Source: Pithys albifrons albifrons
Taxonomy: Eukaryota; Chordata; Aves; Passeriformes; Thamnophilidae
Direction of reading: 5' to 3'
Assembly: GCF_047495875.1 (NCBI RefSeq)
Contig: NC_092461.1
Location: 91,890,431-91,954,430 of the forward strand
Length of the DNA: 64,000 bases
Shown here: piece after piece, positions 35,001 through 47,200 of the stretch
Layout: every line of letters begins with the position of its first letter
Position numbering within the stretch: the stretch's first letter is position 1
The notes under the pieces: model-generated
What the model saw: the letters and a program-made list of their open reading frames with translations, nothing else
The model's database searches: none
What the model was told of the DNA's origin: nothing
Position numbers and translations under genes: made by a program

Positions 35001-35500
35001 AAAAAATCACTTGTTATAGTATGATGTAGGAAATACTGGATCAGGAAACTGTATTCCTTAAGTTCAACTACTCAGCTCTCTTCCTTCCACCGTTCTCTTT
35101 CATGTAAAATAAACAAGCTGTTCTGTGAACAGTAGCACTGTTAAAGTCTGGTTTCCTATGGATCTTTCTCCTAGTCCTCTAAATCCTGTCTGCTGCAAAA
35201 ACTCCAGCTCTCCCATGTCCTCATGACACCAGCTTTTGGTCAGAGAGTGGAACTGTGCCTGGCCAGGAGCTGCATAGGTGCCAGCTGCACAGTCAGTGCC
35301 TGCCCGGCAATTACCCAGTCGAGCAGCGACAAAAAGTACAAACCAAGTGTTGCCTTTTTCAGTAGGGGTACAGCTTAGCTGCTGACATAACTTAGGCTTA
35401 GACTACTACTTATTTCTATTTGCTTTGCTTCAGTTTTGCTATTCCAGGCTTTGTTCTACTGCCTTCTCTCTTCTTTGATTCCTCTTCTTTGTTTTGCTGG
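32100..35500. other. MSANTD3 intron 1, upstream part
   Basis: AT-rich intron downstream of the CpG island. I see no coding exon and no repeat that I can name. Confidence 0.55.
32304..32325 (+). repeat. (TA)n microsatellite
   Basis: Eleven TA units just downstream of the CpG island, in MSANTD3 intron 1. Confidence 0.9.
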
Positions 35501-36012
35501 TGTCGTGGTTTAACCCTAACCAGCAGCTGAGTACCACGCAGCTGCTCACTCACTCCTTGCTCCCAGTGGGGTGAGGAGAATCAGAATAAAAAGTAAAACT
35601 TGTGGGTTGAGATAAGAACAGTTTAATAATTGAAACAACACAAAATATAATACTTGTAATGAAAAGGAGAGAGAGAGGAACAAAACTCAAGAGAAACAAG
35701 TGAGGCACAATACAATTGCCCACCACCTGCTGACCAACTTCCTCCTCATTTATACAATGAACATGACATTTTGTGGTGTTGGGGTATCCTTTGGCCAGTT
35801 CAGGTCAGCTGTCCTGGCTGTGTTTGTTCATAGCCTCTTGCTCTTCTGGTCACTGGCAGAACACTGAAAAGTTCTTGTCTTAGAGTAAGCACTACTGAGG
35901 AACAGCTAAAGCATCAGTGTGTTATCAACGTTATTCTCATACTAAATCCAAAACACAGCATTCACCAGTGACTAAGAGCAAAATGAATTTTCTCCCAGCT
36001 GAAACCAGGACA
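35501..36012 (+). mobile_element. Solo LTR of an endogenous retrovirus (ERVL-like)
   Basis: A 512-bp unit begins TGTCGTGGTTTAACCCTAAC and ends GCTGAAACCAGGACA, that is TG...CA. Its internal blocks (GCAGCTGCTCACTCACTCC, CTGGTCACTGGCAGAACACTGAAAAGTTC, CATACTAAATCCAAAACACAGCA) are familiar from a common songbird LTR. No gag, pol or env sequence is attached, so it is a solo LTR. Flanks GCTGG and GTTAG share G-x-T-x-G only, so target duplication is not demonstrated. It lies in MSANTD3 intron 1. Confidence 0.75.
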
Positions 36013-37500
36013 GTTAGGTTTTGTCATAAAAATATGGGCTACCTGATGAAGCTTGTGTTCTCATTTTGATATTGGCTTGTCTGTTAGCTTTCTTTATAAA
36101 TATAAGTAGTTACCTTTAATGAAAGAGGTGAGAATAACTATACTAAGTTGTTTGGAGGAAAGGAATTACAGGAATGGTACAAATTAAGTCCTAGTGAAGT
36201 GTAACTCCACTAGATACATTGAAAAGAGGAAACCTGGTGGTGATATCTAGTGCATCGTTGAGTAATTTTATGAGAGAAGTAATGGAACTGATGGGCAAAA
36301 TACCAGAAAATTCATTTTGGGAGAGTCCTAAACTGCTAGGAATATGAACCAATAATCTTATATATGTTCTATCTCTGAGTTTTATGATTAAAACCAAAAG
36401 AAATATGAGTTAAGGCAGCATTGCTGCTCCTTTTTTACTTAATTATCCTGAAGTTTCTGCCCAAAATGTAAAGTAATTTGAGCTACACAGTTATGGTGAA
36501 AAGGAATAGGGGGAAAAAGCATGAAAAGATAAAAATACTACATTTTGAAGCATGGTCATGCATTGCTAATTCAAGGCAACACTGATTTATTCCTTTTTTT
36601 TTAATTGGCTAAGAATTCCCTGGTATCAGCAACTGCTTTCCTATTGAATACATAAGCCCTAGGCTTGAGAAGAGAGACAGCTGTTGATGTGGTGTGAGTG
36701 TATAGCAGTAGCTGTATTGAGTGAGGCCAAAACTCTTTTTAGCCTGGCCATTTGCTCCTGAGAATGATGAGCATGGCAAGCAAAAGGAAGTGCCACACAC
36801 ACAGGGTCAGAAGTAAACAGTGAAGGACCTGTACCTTCCAAGCACTTAGTCTCCGTAATTCCTTCATGTCTTCTTGCAACCCTTGGCTGGTTCTCAGCAT
36901 TGTAATACAGGATTGGATCCTGCTGCCCATTGGGTGTCAGACAAGGGCAGATAGGTCTTTAAAAAGAAAACTTCTTACTACCATTTCTCATACAACTTGC
37001 AAATACTGTAGAGAGAGGGGAGAAAAGAGTTACATACAATCAGCAAGGGCAGAAAAGGGTATTTTGTGTACCAAAGGAAAACAAAACCTAATGAGGATGC
37101 CTTTAGACTTAAGCCTGTACTTATTGAGGGCTGGATTTTAGAACTTGGTCACAGTTCAGACCTTTGAAAACTTTCTGCGTGTAAAAAAATGCAGTGAAAG
37201 GGAAAACAAGATATTGAAAACAAGCTACTAAGTAAATTTAAAAGCAAGTATTTTGTATCAAGACAAACTGTAACAAAGACAACTCCTCCTATGGTCCACT
37301 TCTGGAACTGTGTACCCCCTAAAGAGGCAACATGAAACAGCATGGAATTACACTATATATTACGTGATTGTTCCATTATGTATTCTAGAACTACTCACAA
37401 ACTATTCTAGAAAATAAAATTAACCAGAAGTTATGCTATAACTACTTCTAATTTGTGTTTGGTTTTTTAATTTGTTTTTCTTTCTATATTGTTTTCATAG
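36013..37500. other. MSANTD3 intron 1, downstream part
   Basis: AT-rich intronic sequence up to the exon 2 acceptor (gttttcatag ending at 37500). I see nothing else that I can name. Confidence 0.55.
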
Positions 37501-37946
37501 GAAGTTTGGCTTCTTGGAGAAACAGTAGAAGATGCAAAACGAAATAATAAAGCCTGCTAAATACTTCTCAGAAGTGGAGAAGAGTGTTCTGCTTGCATTA
37601 GTTGAAAAATACAAATATGTGCTTGAATGTAAAAAAAGTGATGCAAGAACTATTGCTCTGAAACAACGTACCTGGCAAGCACTGGCTCATGAATATAATT
37701 CCCAGCCCAGTGTATCACTGCGAGACTTCAAACAGTTAAAGAAATGCTGGGAGAATATCAAGGCACGGACAAAAAAGATAATGGCACATGAAAGGCGGGA
37801 GAAGGTAAAAAGAAGTATTAGTCCACTTATAAATACTCACATCGTAGGGAAAGAGAAGATTGCCAGCATAATGCCTGAGCAAATGTACTTTTTGCAGAGC
37901 CCACCAGAAGAAGATTCTGAATATCAGCCTGATGCTTCCAGTCAAG
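37501..37946 (+). CDS. MSANTD3: MSANTD3 first coding exon (SANT-like domain)
   Basis: The acceptor gttttcatag ends at 37500. A 31-base leader precedes ATG 37532 in context AAGATGC. The exon holds residues 1-138 and the first base of Glu139. Reading through the donor would add 25 intron-coded residues and stop at 38023. Confidence 0.93.
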
Positions 37947-39641
37947 GTATAAATGTTACTGTAATGATGCAAGTGGTATTGTTTTTATGTGATTTTACCA
38001 GTGATTCTCTTTCAGCAGTTTAAATCTCTCCACTTAGCTGTGACTGCTGGTTATGGAAAGGTAATTTAGGGACTATGATATTACAAGAGTGTGTATTTCC
38101 CTAGGCCTTTGGGAGTTAAACTGAGGTTCTTCACAATTTTTTTCATCAGTTTCTGATGCATCTGCTGCTTTGTGGCAAGCCTCACAGTAGCTATCATGCT
38201 GGCTTTCCTGAGAACCATCCCAAGGATGTCCTTATCCTTTATAAAGTAGTATTTTGCTGGTTAAAAAAACCAAACCCAAACAAAACCAAATTGATACACA
38301 ATTGTCTGCTGCAAGAGTTCCCTGTAGGTCTTTCCTCCTTTGTTTTCAAGGACTAAAAAGGCTGTGTAGAGCCATATTTCACACTGCAGTCCACATTTGA
38401 GAATAGCCTTTCTGGGAAAGTTCAGCACTATTATCTTTGTTTCGCAAGCGTACACAGAAGAAATAATACAAAAACAGAAGGGAGGGTGACTGCAATGATT
38501 TCTTGCAAATTTTCTTATGTCAGGATCTCACACAGGAGACTGTCCTTGCTCAAAAGACAGCAGTAGCTATGTCATTAGATAACATTCTTTAAATGTCTCT
38601 TTCATAATTGTATTTACCGTAATTAGTCATCAAGATTTGTAAAGGAATGTATTGTGACACCCTTGTTTGCAGTGGTAACTATTCTGTTCCATGAGTAGTC
38701 TCTTTTATTTCAGAAGAATTGGTAGAGCCTTCTCAAGGTTAGAATAATGTAATTTTTTTTCCTGAAAATATACACTACTGCGTTTACAATACCTACAGTA
38801 GTGATAATGAATAAAAAGTATACTTCCTATTATTCCCTCACTCTCTCTGTATTTATGTTGATACAGCTCTTCCTCTGACACTGAGATCTTCATAAAAATA
38901 TTGCAAGTCACATATGGATTTAGCTTAAACAGCTGCATTAAGGTTTAGCTCCAGGTTCAGCCACCTAAACTAGGTATCTACTTATAAGTGTCTACATTCA
39001 CTTTAGTGTTCTGAACTCCCATTATAGCCATGGAGATCTATCAACAGAGCCCAAAGTGGTTCAGTTGAAACCATTATGCCCTTAATATTCTGTAACAGAT
39101 CTGCATTAGGTAGTGGCTGCTGTACCTTGGTACAGAAGTGCAAGGTTTAGATGCATGTGTCAGTAACTTATCACATTTGTGTTTCTTAAATGAGGGGAAG
39201 GGAATACTATAATACTTCTTTTGTTTTGCAGAGTCATTTGTTGTCTCAAATAGAGAACTTTGTGACGAAGACAAAGAGCTGGTACATTTTTCAGTATGTG
39301 AAGGTACCTCCCAAGCTGAGCCTTCGTGTTCTGATGTCAGAATTGCAGCAGATAAGAACTACAGAAGTAAAGCATCTCAGGAAAGTGCTCTGAAAAAGAT
39401 GCATGAGGAAGAACATCATCAGCAAATGTCAATTTTACAACTGCAGTTAATCCAAATGAATGAAGTTCATGTGGCAAAAATACAGCAAATAGAAAGAGAG
39501 TGTGAGATGGCTGAAGAAGAACACAGGATAAAAATGGAAGTGCTAAATAAAAAGAAAATGTATTGGGAGAGAAAACTGCAGACCATCACAAAAGAATGGC
39601 CTGTGTCATCCTATAACAGACCCTTTCCTAATTCACCTTAG
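37532..39641 (+). CDS. MSANTD3: MSANTD3, Myb/SANT-like DNA-binding domain protein (274 aa)
   Basis: The coding exons 37532-37946 and 39232-39641 join through a phase-1 GT-AG intron (AGTCAAG|GTATAA ... TTTTGCAG|AGTCA) to give 274 residues, close to the 275 I recall for the human protein. Residues about 10-93 form the Myb/SANT-like trihelix: [18 protein letters not shown], then the tryptophan at [10 protein letters not shown] and [16 protein letters not shown]. An acidic linker ([16 protein letters not shown]) follows. From M195 ([20 protein letters not shown] onward) the C-terminus is a long coiled coil ending in NRPFPNSP. It is presumably a nuclear DNA-binding protein; its targets are not known to me. 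A non-coding first exon probably lies in the CpG island at 31.8 kb. Confidence 0.95.
37947..39231. other. MSANTD3 intron between the coding exons
   Basis: AT-rich intron. Short ORFs here have no recognisable content. Confidence 0.8.
39232..39641 (+). CDS. MSANTD3: MSANTD3 last coding exon (coiled coil)
   Basis: It begins after cttttgttttgcag and encodes [18 protein letters not shown] to NRPFPNSP with TAG at 39639-39641. The Met at 39399 is residue 195 of the full protein and not a start. The coiled coil ([20 protein letters not shown]...) suggests dimerisation. Confidence 0.93.
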
Positions 39642-41055
39642 AACATAAAGGGGCAGAGAGTCAGTCTGATTCAGCACATTTCTGAGTAACGTGCACTGGA
39701 AAGAAGGTTTTTTAATGTGAATGTACAGTGACAGGATAGGTGTCCAGCTGATAGTGAACACACTATGACTCTTAATGTTTAGAGAAACAGTGGTATAGTC
39801 TACCAGGGGAAAACAGTATTGTTCATTTGTAGGTAGTTCTGATTTGTTTAACTCAGACATGCACAGTGTTCTAAAATGTGAACGTATTTTCCCCTATCAG
39901 AACGCCCTTGCATCCTTGTGAAATTTAAGGTTCTCCAGGTGTTCTTACATTGGGTATTATTAAGAAAACAGCTTTAAACATCAGGCTGTAGTGTTTATTT
40001 TGATTTCTATCTCTTCCTGTCTACCATTTCCCAAATGAGGGCAAGGGTTGGAGTTTCTCTCTTCTACTGAAACAAAAGTTGACTGACAGGTATCAGTTGG
40101 ATCATTATGCTGGGGCTTAGTAAAAAATATACTTATCTCTAGTTAATATAGTCCATTACTTATTCTCCATAGAAGATGTGAAAAATAAGGAAGTAGCAAA
40201 AGGACCACTGTAGTAACTGAGCTTTTTCCTTCTGAAAACAGTAATATTTCCCAGCTGGCTGGCTAATTGAGAGAATGGTTGTGGACTGTCACTCTGTTCT
40301 TTGAGCTTTGACCCTTAAGAAGTTAAAAAAGTGGCTTCTTCCACAAAAGCCATTGTGCTTGTTCCTTCTTTTCCAGGCCCATCATATCTTGAAGTAGAAT
40401 ACCAAAATAGGAGGGTAAAATGCTGCTGCCAGCGCTGTGTGCTGTTGACCTGGAGTCATTCTGAGGGGAAGAGCTTTTTAACAATTCATAAAGCTCTTAA
40501 AATGCAGTGACCTACCCAGTCTGTCTCCCTATGCAATACTCAATTGGTGTAGCAACTGGCTTGAGTATCTCAATGTCTCCTTAGCTACAAGAAAAGACTT
40601 AAACCTCACGCTCTTTTCCTTCACATAGGGTGGGAGCAGTTCAAGGGAATCATTCCTGTCTGGAAGCACTGTTCTGTTTTGTTCTGTCCTGTGCATTATG
40701 GTGGTGTGTTTCTTGAATTTGCTGTCAGTGAGAGGTGATGGACCTGATTTGTATGAAAGCATTCACACCAAGGTCCCCACAGAGTTTGGGTGTCCAGAAT
40801 AATAGATGGTAGGAAAGCACAAATAAAGGTAATCCTTACCCAGGCAATCATTTATTCTAGTGGGGCAAGGGTTAAGAAAATGTGAAATGCAGAACCCCGC
40901 AAAGATTCATAGGAACTTCTGATGTGTGAAAACCTGTTTTACAGGAAGGTGTACAACCATCATTTGAAGCAGTGAGAAAAAGGAACAAACCCTAAATTTT
41001 CATGGAAAAATCTGAGTATCACATTATTCAATAAAGTATTTTCCGATCATGATTC
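39642..41055 (+). other. MSANTD3: Candidate MSANTD3 3'UTR with poly(A) signals
   Basis: Two canonical AATAAA hexamers follow the stop codon, at 40822-40827 and 41030-41035. Either could end the transcript; the extent is inferred only from these signals. Confidence 0.45.
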
Positions 41056-41214
41056 ATGAGGGCAAGTCCATACTATGAGCAATGTATTCAAATTAGAGTA
41101 TTTTCCAAAGCATACATTCCCAGTTACACTCCTCTCTTTCCCTGGATGTTCTCTCTGGTGGAATGAGTTCATTTGGTTTGGTTTTGCTTTGTTTTGGTTT
41201 GGGTTGGGATTTTT

Positions 41215-41230
41215 GTGTGTGTGTGTGTGT
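41215..41230 (+). repeat. (GT)n microsatellite
   Basis: About eight GT units in a T/G-rich tract that begins near 41170. Confidence 0.85.
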
Positions 41231-41239
41231 TTTTTCTTG

Positions 41240-44200
41240 AACTGCGTTTGCTGCTGGTGATTCACCTCTGCAAGCACTGCCATTACCAACCACAGTACTC
41301 ACTGTGGTTAACACTGCTTTGTACATGCCTTAGTTCCTTCAACCTGCTAACACCAGCAATCACAATGGGAGCTATTTATTACTAGTTATTTTATATGACA
41401 GAGAAACAAAATTTGCAGAGCCGCTGCAACATAAAAGATAGACCATGTATGAAATCTGAAGACAGATCTTTTTGACTGCAAACTCAATTTTCTTATAAAT
41501 TGGCTATATGAAGGAAACACGGGAATTCCAAAGAAGAAAATTGTTATGGACACTTTTTTCTGCTGAATGGAAACACTACTGGAAGGTATAATAACAGTAG
41601 AGGCAAAAGAAAGAAGTAAACAGAAGTGAGGGCTTTTTTGTTCTGAGATTGCATTCCATGGTCTGGAGGATGAGTCAGTTATTTGAGTGGTTATGACAAT
41701 TCTTCAGGCACCATCCAGAAAAAAAGAATAGGGAAGGCACTTGTCTTAGCCAATGATAAGATTCCTTCCACACTGATTCTAAGCAAAAATAATTTGAAAC
41801 TATGAAATGGAAACCTGGCATTAAAAGGTGATAAATGGAGATGACTTCAACACTGCAAATAGGACAAGAATAGAGAAACAATCCAGGTCTAGAAAAGGTA
41901 TGAAACAGTCCAGGAAGAATCTCATGAAATATGAGATAAGGGTAACTTGGACTCCTGGAAGTTATACCATGGCTCATGAAAGATTGTTTTGTTTTTGTAT
42001 TTAAACATCCTTTAAAATATACATGTTTTCAAACTGTACTAAGTGGGCAATGCCTTCCTTTTTGGCACATTTTCTTATTCCAAGACTTTTAATTTAGTTT
42101 CTATTTAAAAGAAAGAAGATCACAAAAGAATGATTAGAAAGAGCCAAGAGGAAGATAGGAAAGAAAGAATGATCAGTATGTTTTTTGCATAGTGGAAAAA
42201 TGGGAATGTTACAGCTAACACAAATTATACAAGATGGTTTTGTGGTACACATAGTAGATGGTTCACAGCTGACACTGGCTCTTGTTTTCCCATTTGTAGT
42301 CAACTGTTGGTTGCTGTAAGATTGGATAATAGACATAGAAAAATGTAAAATATCAACAAGATGAAGTAATGTATCTCCTTGCCAGGCTTCGGCTTCACCA
42401 TATGAAGGCTTTAGAAAGTGGTTGATGTGGTGGAGTTGAAATTACTTGAGAAATGTGACTTTTAGCTTTTTTTGGTTTTGTTGTCTTTGCAATTACTTCC
42501 TCTGGTATTAGGGTTTACATTTTCTATTGCTTGACTTTTCTTATATGTAATATAGCCATCTCAGACAGTATGTCCATTTGTTCCTCTCCCTTTTTTTTTT
42601 TTTTCTAGATTACATCATTGAAATACTTTCATATAATGGTGTTTTCCCGTTAACCATTTGGCCAAACCATGTATGAATTTTCACAAGGCTTTTCCACAGA
42701 TAAAATGGAGGAGTATTTTAAGAAGAGCATGCCTGTTCTTCTTTGAGTTTGCTATACAAGCTTTTGTCAAGAATGAACTTAAAAGACACACTGGGCAAAG
42801 TGATCCCTGCTTAACTCTATTATGAAGAAGTGTGTACCAGACATGTAGTGGCCATTGTTCTCAGCCTCTGTTCTTATGAAGAAAAACAATGACCTTCGAG
42901 ACAAAGAGTGGTGAATTCCTTTATGCTCCCCAAATTGACATGAGCCTGGCTCCAGGTGTCCCTACTTGGAGGTCATCTAATTTGTTGCCTGGTATAAAGT
43001 TTTCCACTTGTTGATTTTTTTTCTCCTGCATTTATTCCTTATGTCTCTGTTCCCATTTAGCTTTTTAACCAGCAATATGAGCAGGGAATTTTATTCAGAG
43101 CTATATGTTTTGCTCTTTCCTTTCTCTTGCCCAGACTGCTTGTATCACAATATTTGAACATGAAATGGGTGTTCCTCTGTTGTCACCTTCCACTTCCACA
43201 GAAAGCATGGTTAGCATTGTATACACAGCTGCCCATACATTCTGGTTTCTGCACAGAGATAACATACTAGAGGATTTTGGAGGAGGTTAGTATTGCGAAA
43301 GGGCTGTATAGAGATCACTTTCTCCACATCAGCTCCATGTAATTCTGGGAGAACCCTCTGTGGCTACAAAGTCGTTCATCAGGATCAGAGCTAATGAAGG
43401 GTGCTGAAGCTGTGCGAGTGGTGCTGATACTTCATAAATCCTTGGGTTTCCAGAAGTTGGATTTGAGGTTTCCTGATAACAAAGGTCCTTCTTTCTGGGT
43501 AGCTGAAGAGTCCCAGTGGAAGGCTTTCACAGACACTTCCTCAAATCGAAGCTCTTACCTTGACAAAGAAACTCCACATCCTGCTATTTGTTATGCTACT
43601 TCTTCAGTGCCCAGGCTGCTCTATTACAGGAGCAAGGGATCTTGCTGCTTGCCACAAATCTTCTGTCTGATGCTCCTTCCTTCCTGCACTGCAGAGATGA
43701 AAACACAGCCCTCCCCAGCCACTGCTCAGAGAAGGCATCCCTACAGAGCAGGTGCTCCTAATGTGGTTGAGCTCAGCACCCAGATTTTGGGCTCAGCATT
43801 TGGACTCAGAACTATTGCAGGTCCGAGTTGCAATGTTCCTACTGCAGCCCAGTGACCAGGAAGTTTCAGGGCTACACTTTTCTGAGCCTGTAGTGCAGCT
43901 GAGGATGTTGTGCTGAATTTTAATGTTCATTCATCTTTGTGTGTTTCCAATAACAAATTTTAGCAGTCTCCCAAGGATTGTAAGATTATATAGGTATTTT
44001 TCAATGATCTTTTGGAGATAGGTTTTTTGGGTTTCTGAGCATAGTTACAGTAGCTTTTAGAATGTGTCCTTTACCTTCTTCCCCACTTGCATTATAATGC
44101 TTCCAGTCTTGTTCTGAGTCTCTGTGGTTACAGTCTGTACAACCACACATTTGTGCAGTATCACACTTTCAGGTACATTTCTCATTATGACACTGAAACA

Positions 44201-47200
44201 ATAAACTGCTACACATTTATATATTGTTACTCTCTGGGCAGAGGATTTGCATGTAAATCTTAAAATAACATTTAATTGATTTTTTTTCCAGAAAAGTCCC
44301 TCACAAGTAGTCCCATGATTTCATATTTTGAGCTGGCTTGCTCAAAGCTATTCTTATAGGACTGATGCACCTTAGTTTCTTTCATGAGATAATTACCTGT
44401 CTTTTCACATTATTTTGCTGTTTCTTCTCAAAGCAGCTGACTGTAAATTCACAAATTGTCACTCTTCTTGAACTTTGTTTCTAATTAGATATTCAAAAGT
44501 ATTTCTGTGTGAATTAAATACTAATGCATACTACAATTCATACTTTTAGGCTAATAAAGCAAGTACCAAGATGATATGATAATATGCAGCAACTGTTAAT
44601 ATAATTTAAAAATATTAGAGAGGGCAGATCTGTACCTTTGATAAAAAGAGAGAAGAGAGTTTGTTGCTATCTATAAGATATTTTTACAGTGAAAGCAAGC
44701 AGTAGTCTGTGTTTCTGGTATCAGAGACTGACTTCTGTGTTGCTGGTCAGCTTGATTGTCTTACATCTAAGGAAGGTGCACATAGAGATGTGACAGATTT
44801 CTGGACCTAAAATGAGTGTTATTGAATGGAAATGTGCTAGCTGTGGCTCTGAACATTTTACTGTTCTGGTAGTGAAGGGATTAGCCATCCCACATCATCA
44901 GTCATGTTAATAAGAAATTTTAAACTTACAAAGGGAAAGAAAAAGGGCTGGTATGGTTTTCAGAACGAGTCAGAAGTGAAGACAGCTCTTAGTTGTCCCA
45001 AGAGGTAACATTGTCATTTATATCTGTTTCCCCACATGGTCCTTTTCTATTTCTTTTGAGACTCTGGACACCTTTATCATGGAATTCACAGCTCCAAGTG
45101 TTTGAAAATAAGAAAAGCACCCACATTCAAATGGGAATCCTGCAGGAGTTATTAGACCTCACTCTTTACTAAACTGAAGTTGGATAGTTTTCCGAGACTC
45201 CATTATCCAGACATGCATGCTATGTGCTGTGGAAAGGCACATGAACTCTGTCCAGCACATAGTCTGCCAAATGGCATAGGTTATACAGCAAGAAAAGGTT
45301 GTCCACTGCATAGCTGTGGGTTATAAAACTGTTATACTCACGAGGGTGTGTGGATGGATAGCCCCAGATGATCAACCTCTCTAAGAATCAAGAAGTTTAT
45401 TTGCCAAGTCTTCTAATCTGTCAAAACAGCCACAGGGGGAAAAAAAAGGGGGGGGGGGGGGAAACCAAATGGGGGAAAAAAGAAAAAGAATTAAGCAGTC
45501 AAAATAGCTAGAAAAAATCTGTTGTGTTCTTGATGAAGAGCTGGCTGGATACAAAGCCTCCACTACACATTCACAGTTATACAGATATATAGGGAAATAA
45601 CTCTCTAATTTAACAGAAATAAACCAGGTAGATTTGTAGGTTGTCCTTAGTTAATTTAAGTGAGCTTTTTAAATGTTGATTGAGTTTGGTTTTTTTTCCT
45701 TTTGTGGTTCAGTCCAGCTTCAGAAGAGTTGTGTGCTTCGGTCTCTAACCAGTTGTTAGAGCCCTTCATTAATCAAAGTGGTTTGGCAAGAGGGTAGAAG
45801 TAGGTTTGTATTCAGCATAACTTGAGTTTGATTGTATTCCACAAATCTTCAGATATTTCTTCTCTGCTACAAGAGGCTGTTCTTCGACAGCCCTGAATCC
45901 AAAGCTGGAATTATACACCAATTTCATACCAATTTATTATTTATATGGCACTAACAAGTTGACATAAAGGTGCTGAAGTTCTGCTCATTATTTGTTTGTA
46001 TACAAAGCCCTTTTCATTTCTTAGAATTATGCCCTGAAATTATGTACTAAGCCACAAATGAACCAGCTGAATTCCACATATAAATTCGTGCCACACATTC
46101 TGTGTCACACTATAATGTGGGGAGGTAAAAAGGTTCTGCTTCTCTTTAATTGTGGAGTTTTGAAATTTTGACTTGTTGCTCTCAACAAAGGTTTGCTAAA
46201 AATTGTTTTGTTCTGTTAGACATCTGTGTGTTCCCACTGACCCATCCTTCAACCCAATGTACTGCCTGACTTTGTAACTTTTGAATTCCAGTCCCATGGA
46301 CTGTACCAAGTCTGAACTCACACACACAAGATGAATTCCATTAATCTGAAAAATATGTTGTAAATACTGAGATTTTGAAAAGTACAGACTCACGAGGTGA
46401 TGTGATGGATTTGGCATTTAAACCAGGGCAGAAATTTTCACAGGCTAGGATTTATCAGTTCTGACCTATTAGAAAGGTTCAACCTCTGCTTAGGGAACAA
46501 TAATGTCCAATTCAAATATTGCCTTGCCTCCAACTTTCCATCTAAAATGAGGCATAATAAGAAGTCCTTGCCAAATAAAGCAACATCAGTTTCCAAAATG
46601 CACTTAATTCACTTTCAATTGCTGGCTTGCATGAGGGCTCTGGGGCTAAACTGGGCTTCTTTTTTTGCACTTTTTTGGTGTCTGATAGCATTTGAGGACT
46701 TCCCATACTGATTTTATCCTCTTCCCCTTGAATGCAGTACTCCTACTGAGATATACTTAGCCATGTGGTGGTGCCAGTTGAACCATGGCAAGATGCTCAC
46801 ATTCTCAAGTTGTCTGGGATCTTTTCCAAATACCAAATCAGTGCTGGTGGATGTATGTGAATTAAAAATAAGGGGCTTAGCCAGCAGGAGCAACCATCAT
46901 TGCTAACTATGTCACTGAGGTGCCTTGTAACATTGGCAAGGTGGCAAATTTAGAGGTATAATCAAAAAGTGATCATGATGGTGCTTTGTCTCAGCCAGTT
47001 AAAACACTGTCTTCTGGGGTAAGTCTTGCTCTTACTCCTCTTGTAGACTGATGAATAAATTGCATGCTTCCAATTTATACTTTCACAATCCCACTGAAGC
47101 CAACACATTTCTTTACATGGTGTCATGGGCTCGGAGTTGATCTCTGCTCTCATTCTGGTCCAAATGCCATAGCTACCAACTCTGCTTCCGTAAACCCAGC

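Noticed and set aside
43394..43855. 153-aa plus-strand ORF downstream of MSANTD3
   Set aside because: No motif, no splice partners, composition of translated non-coding DNA.
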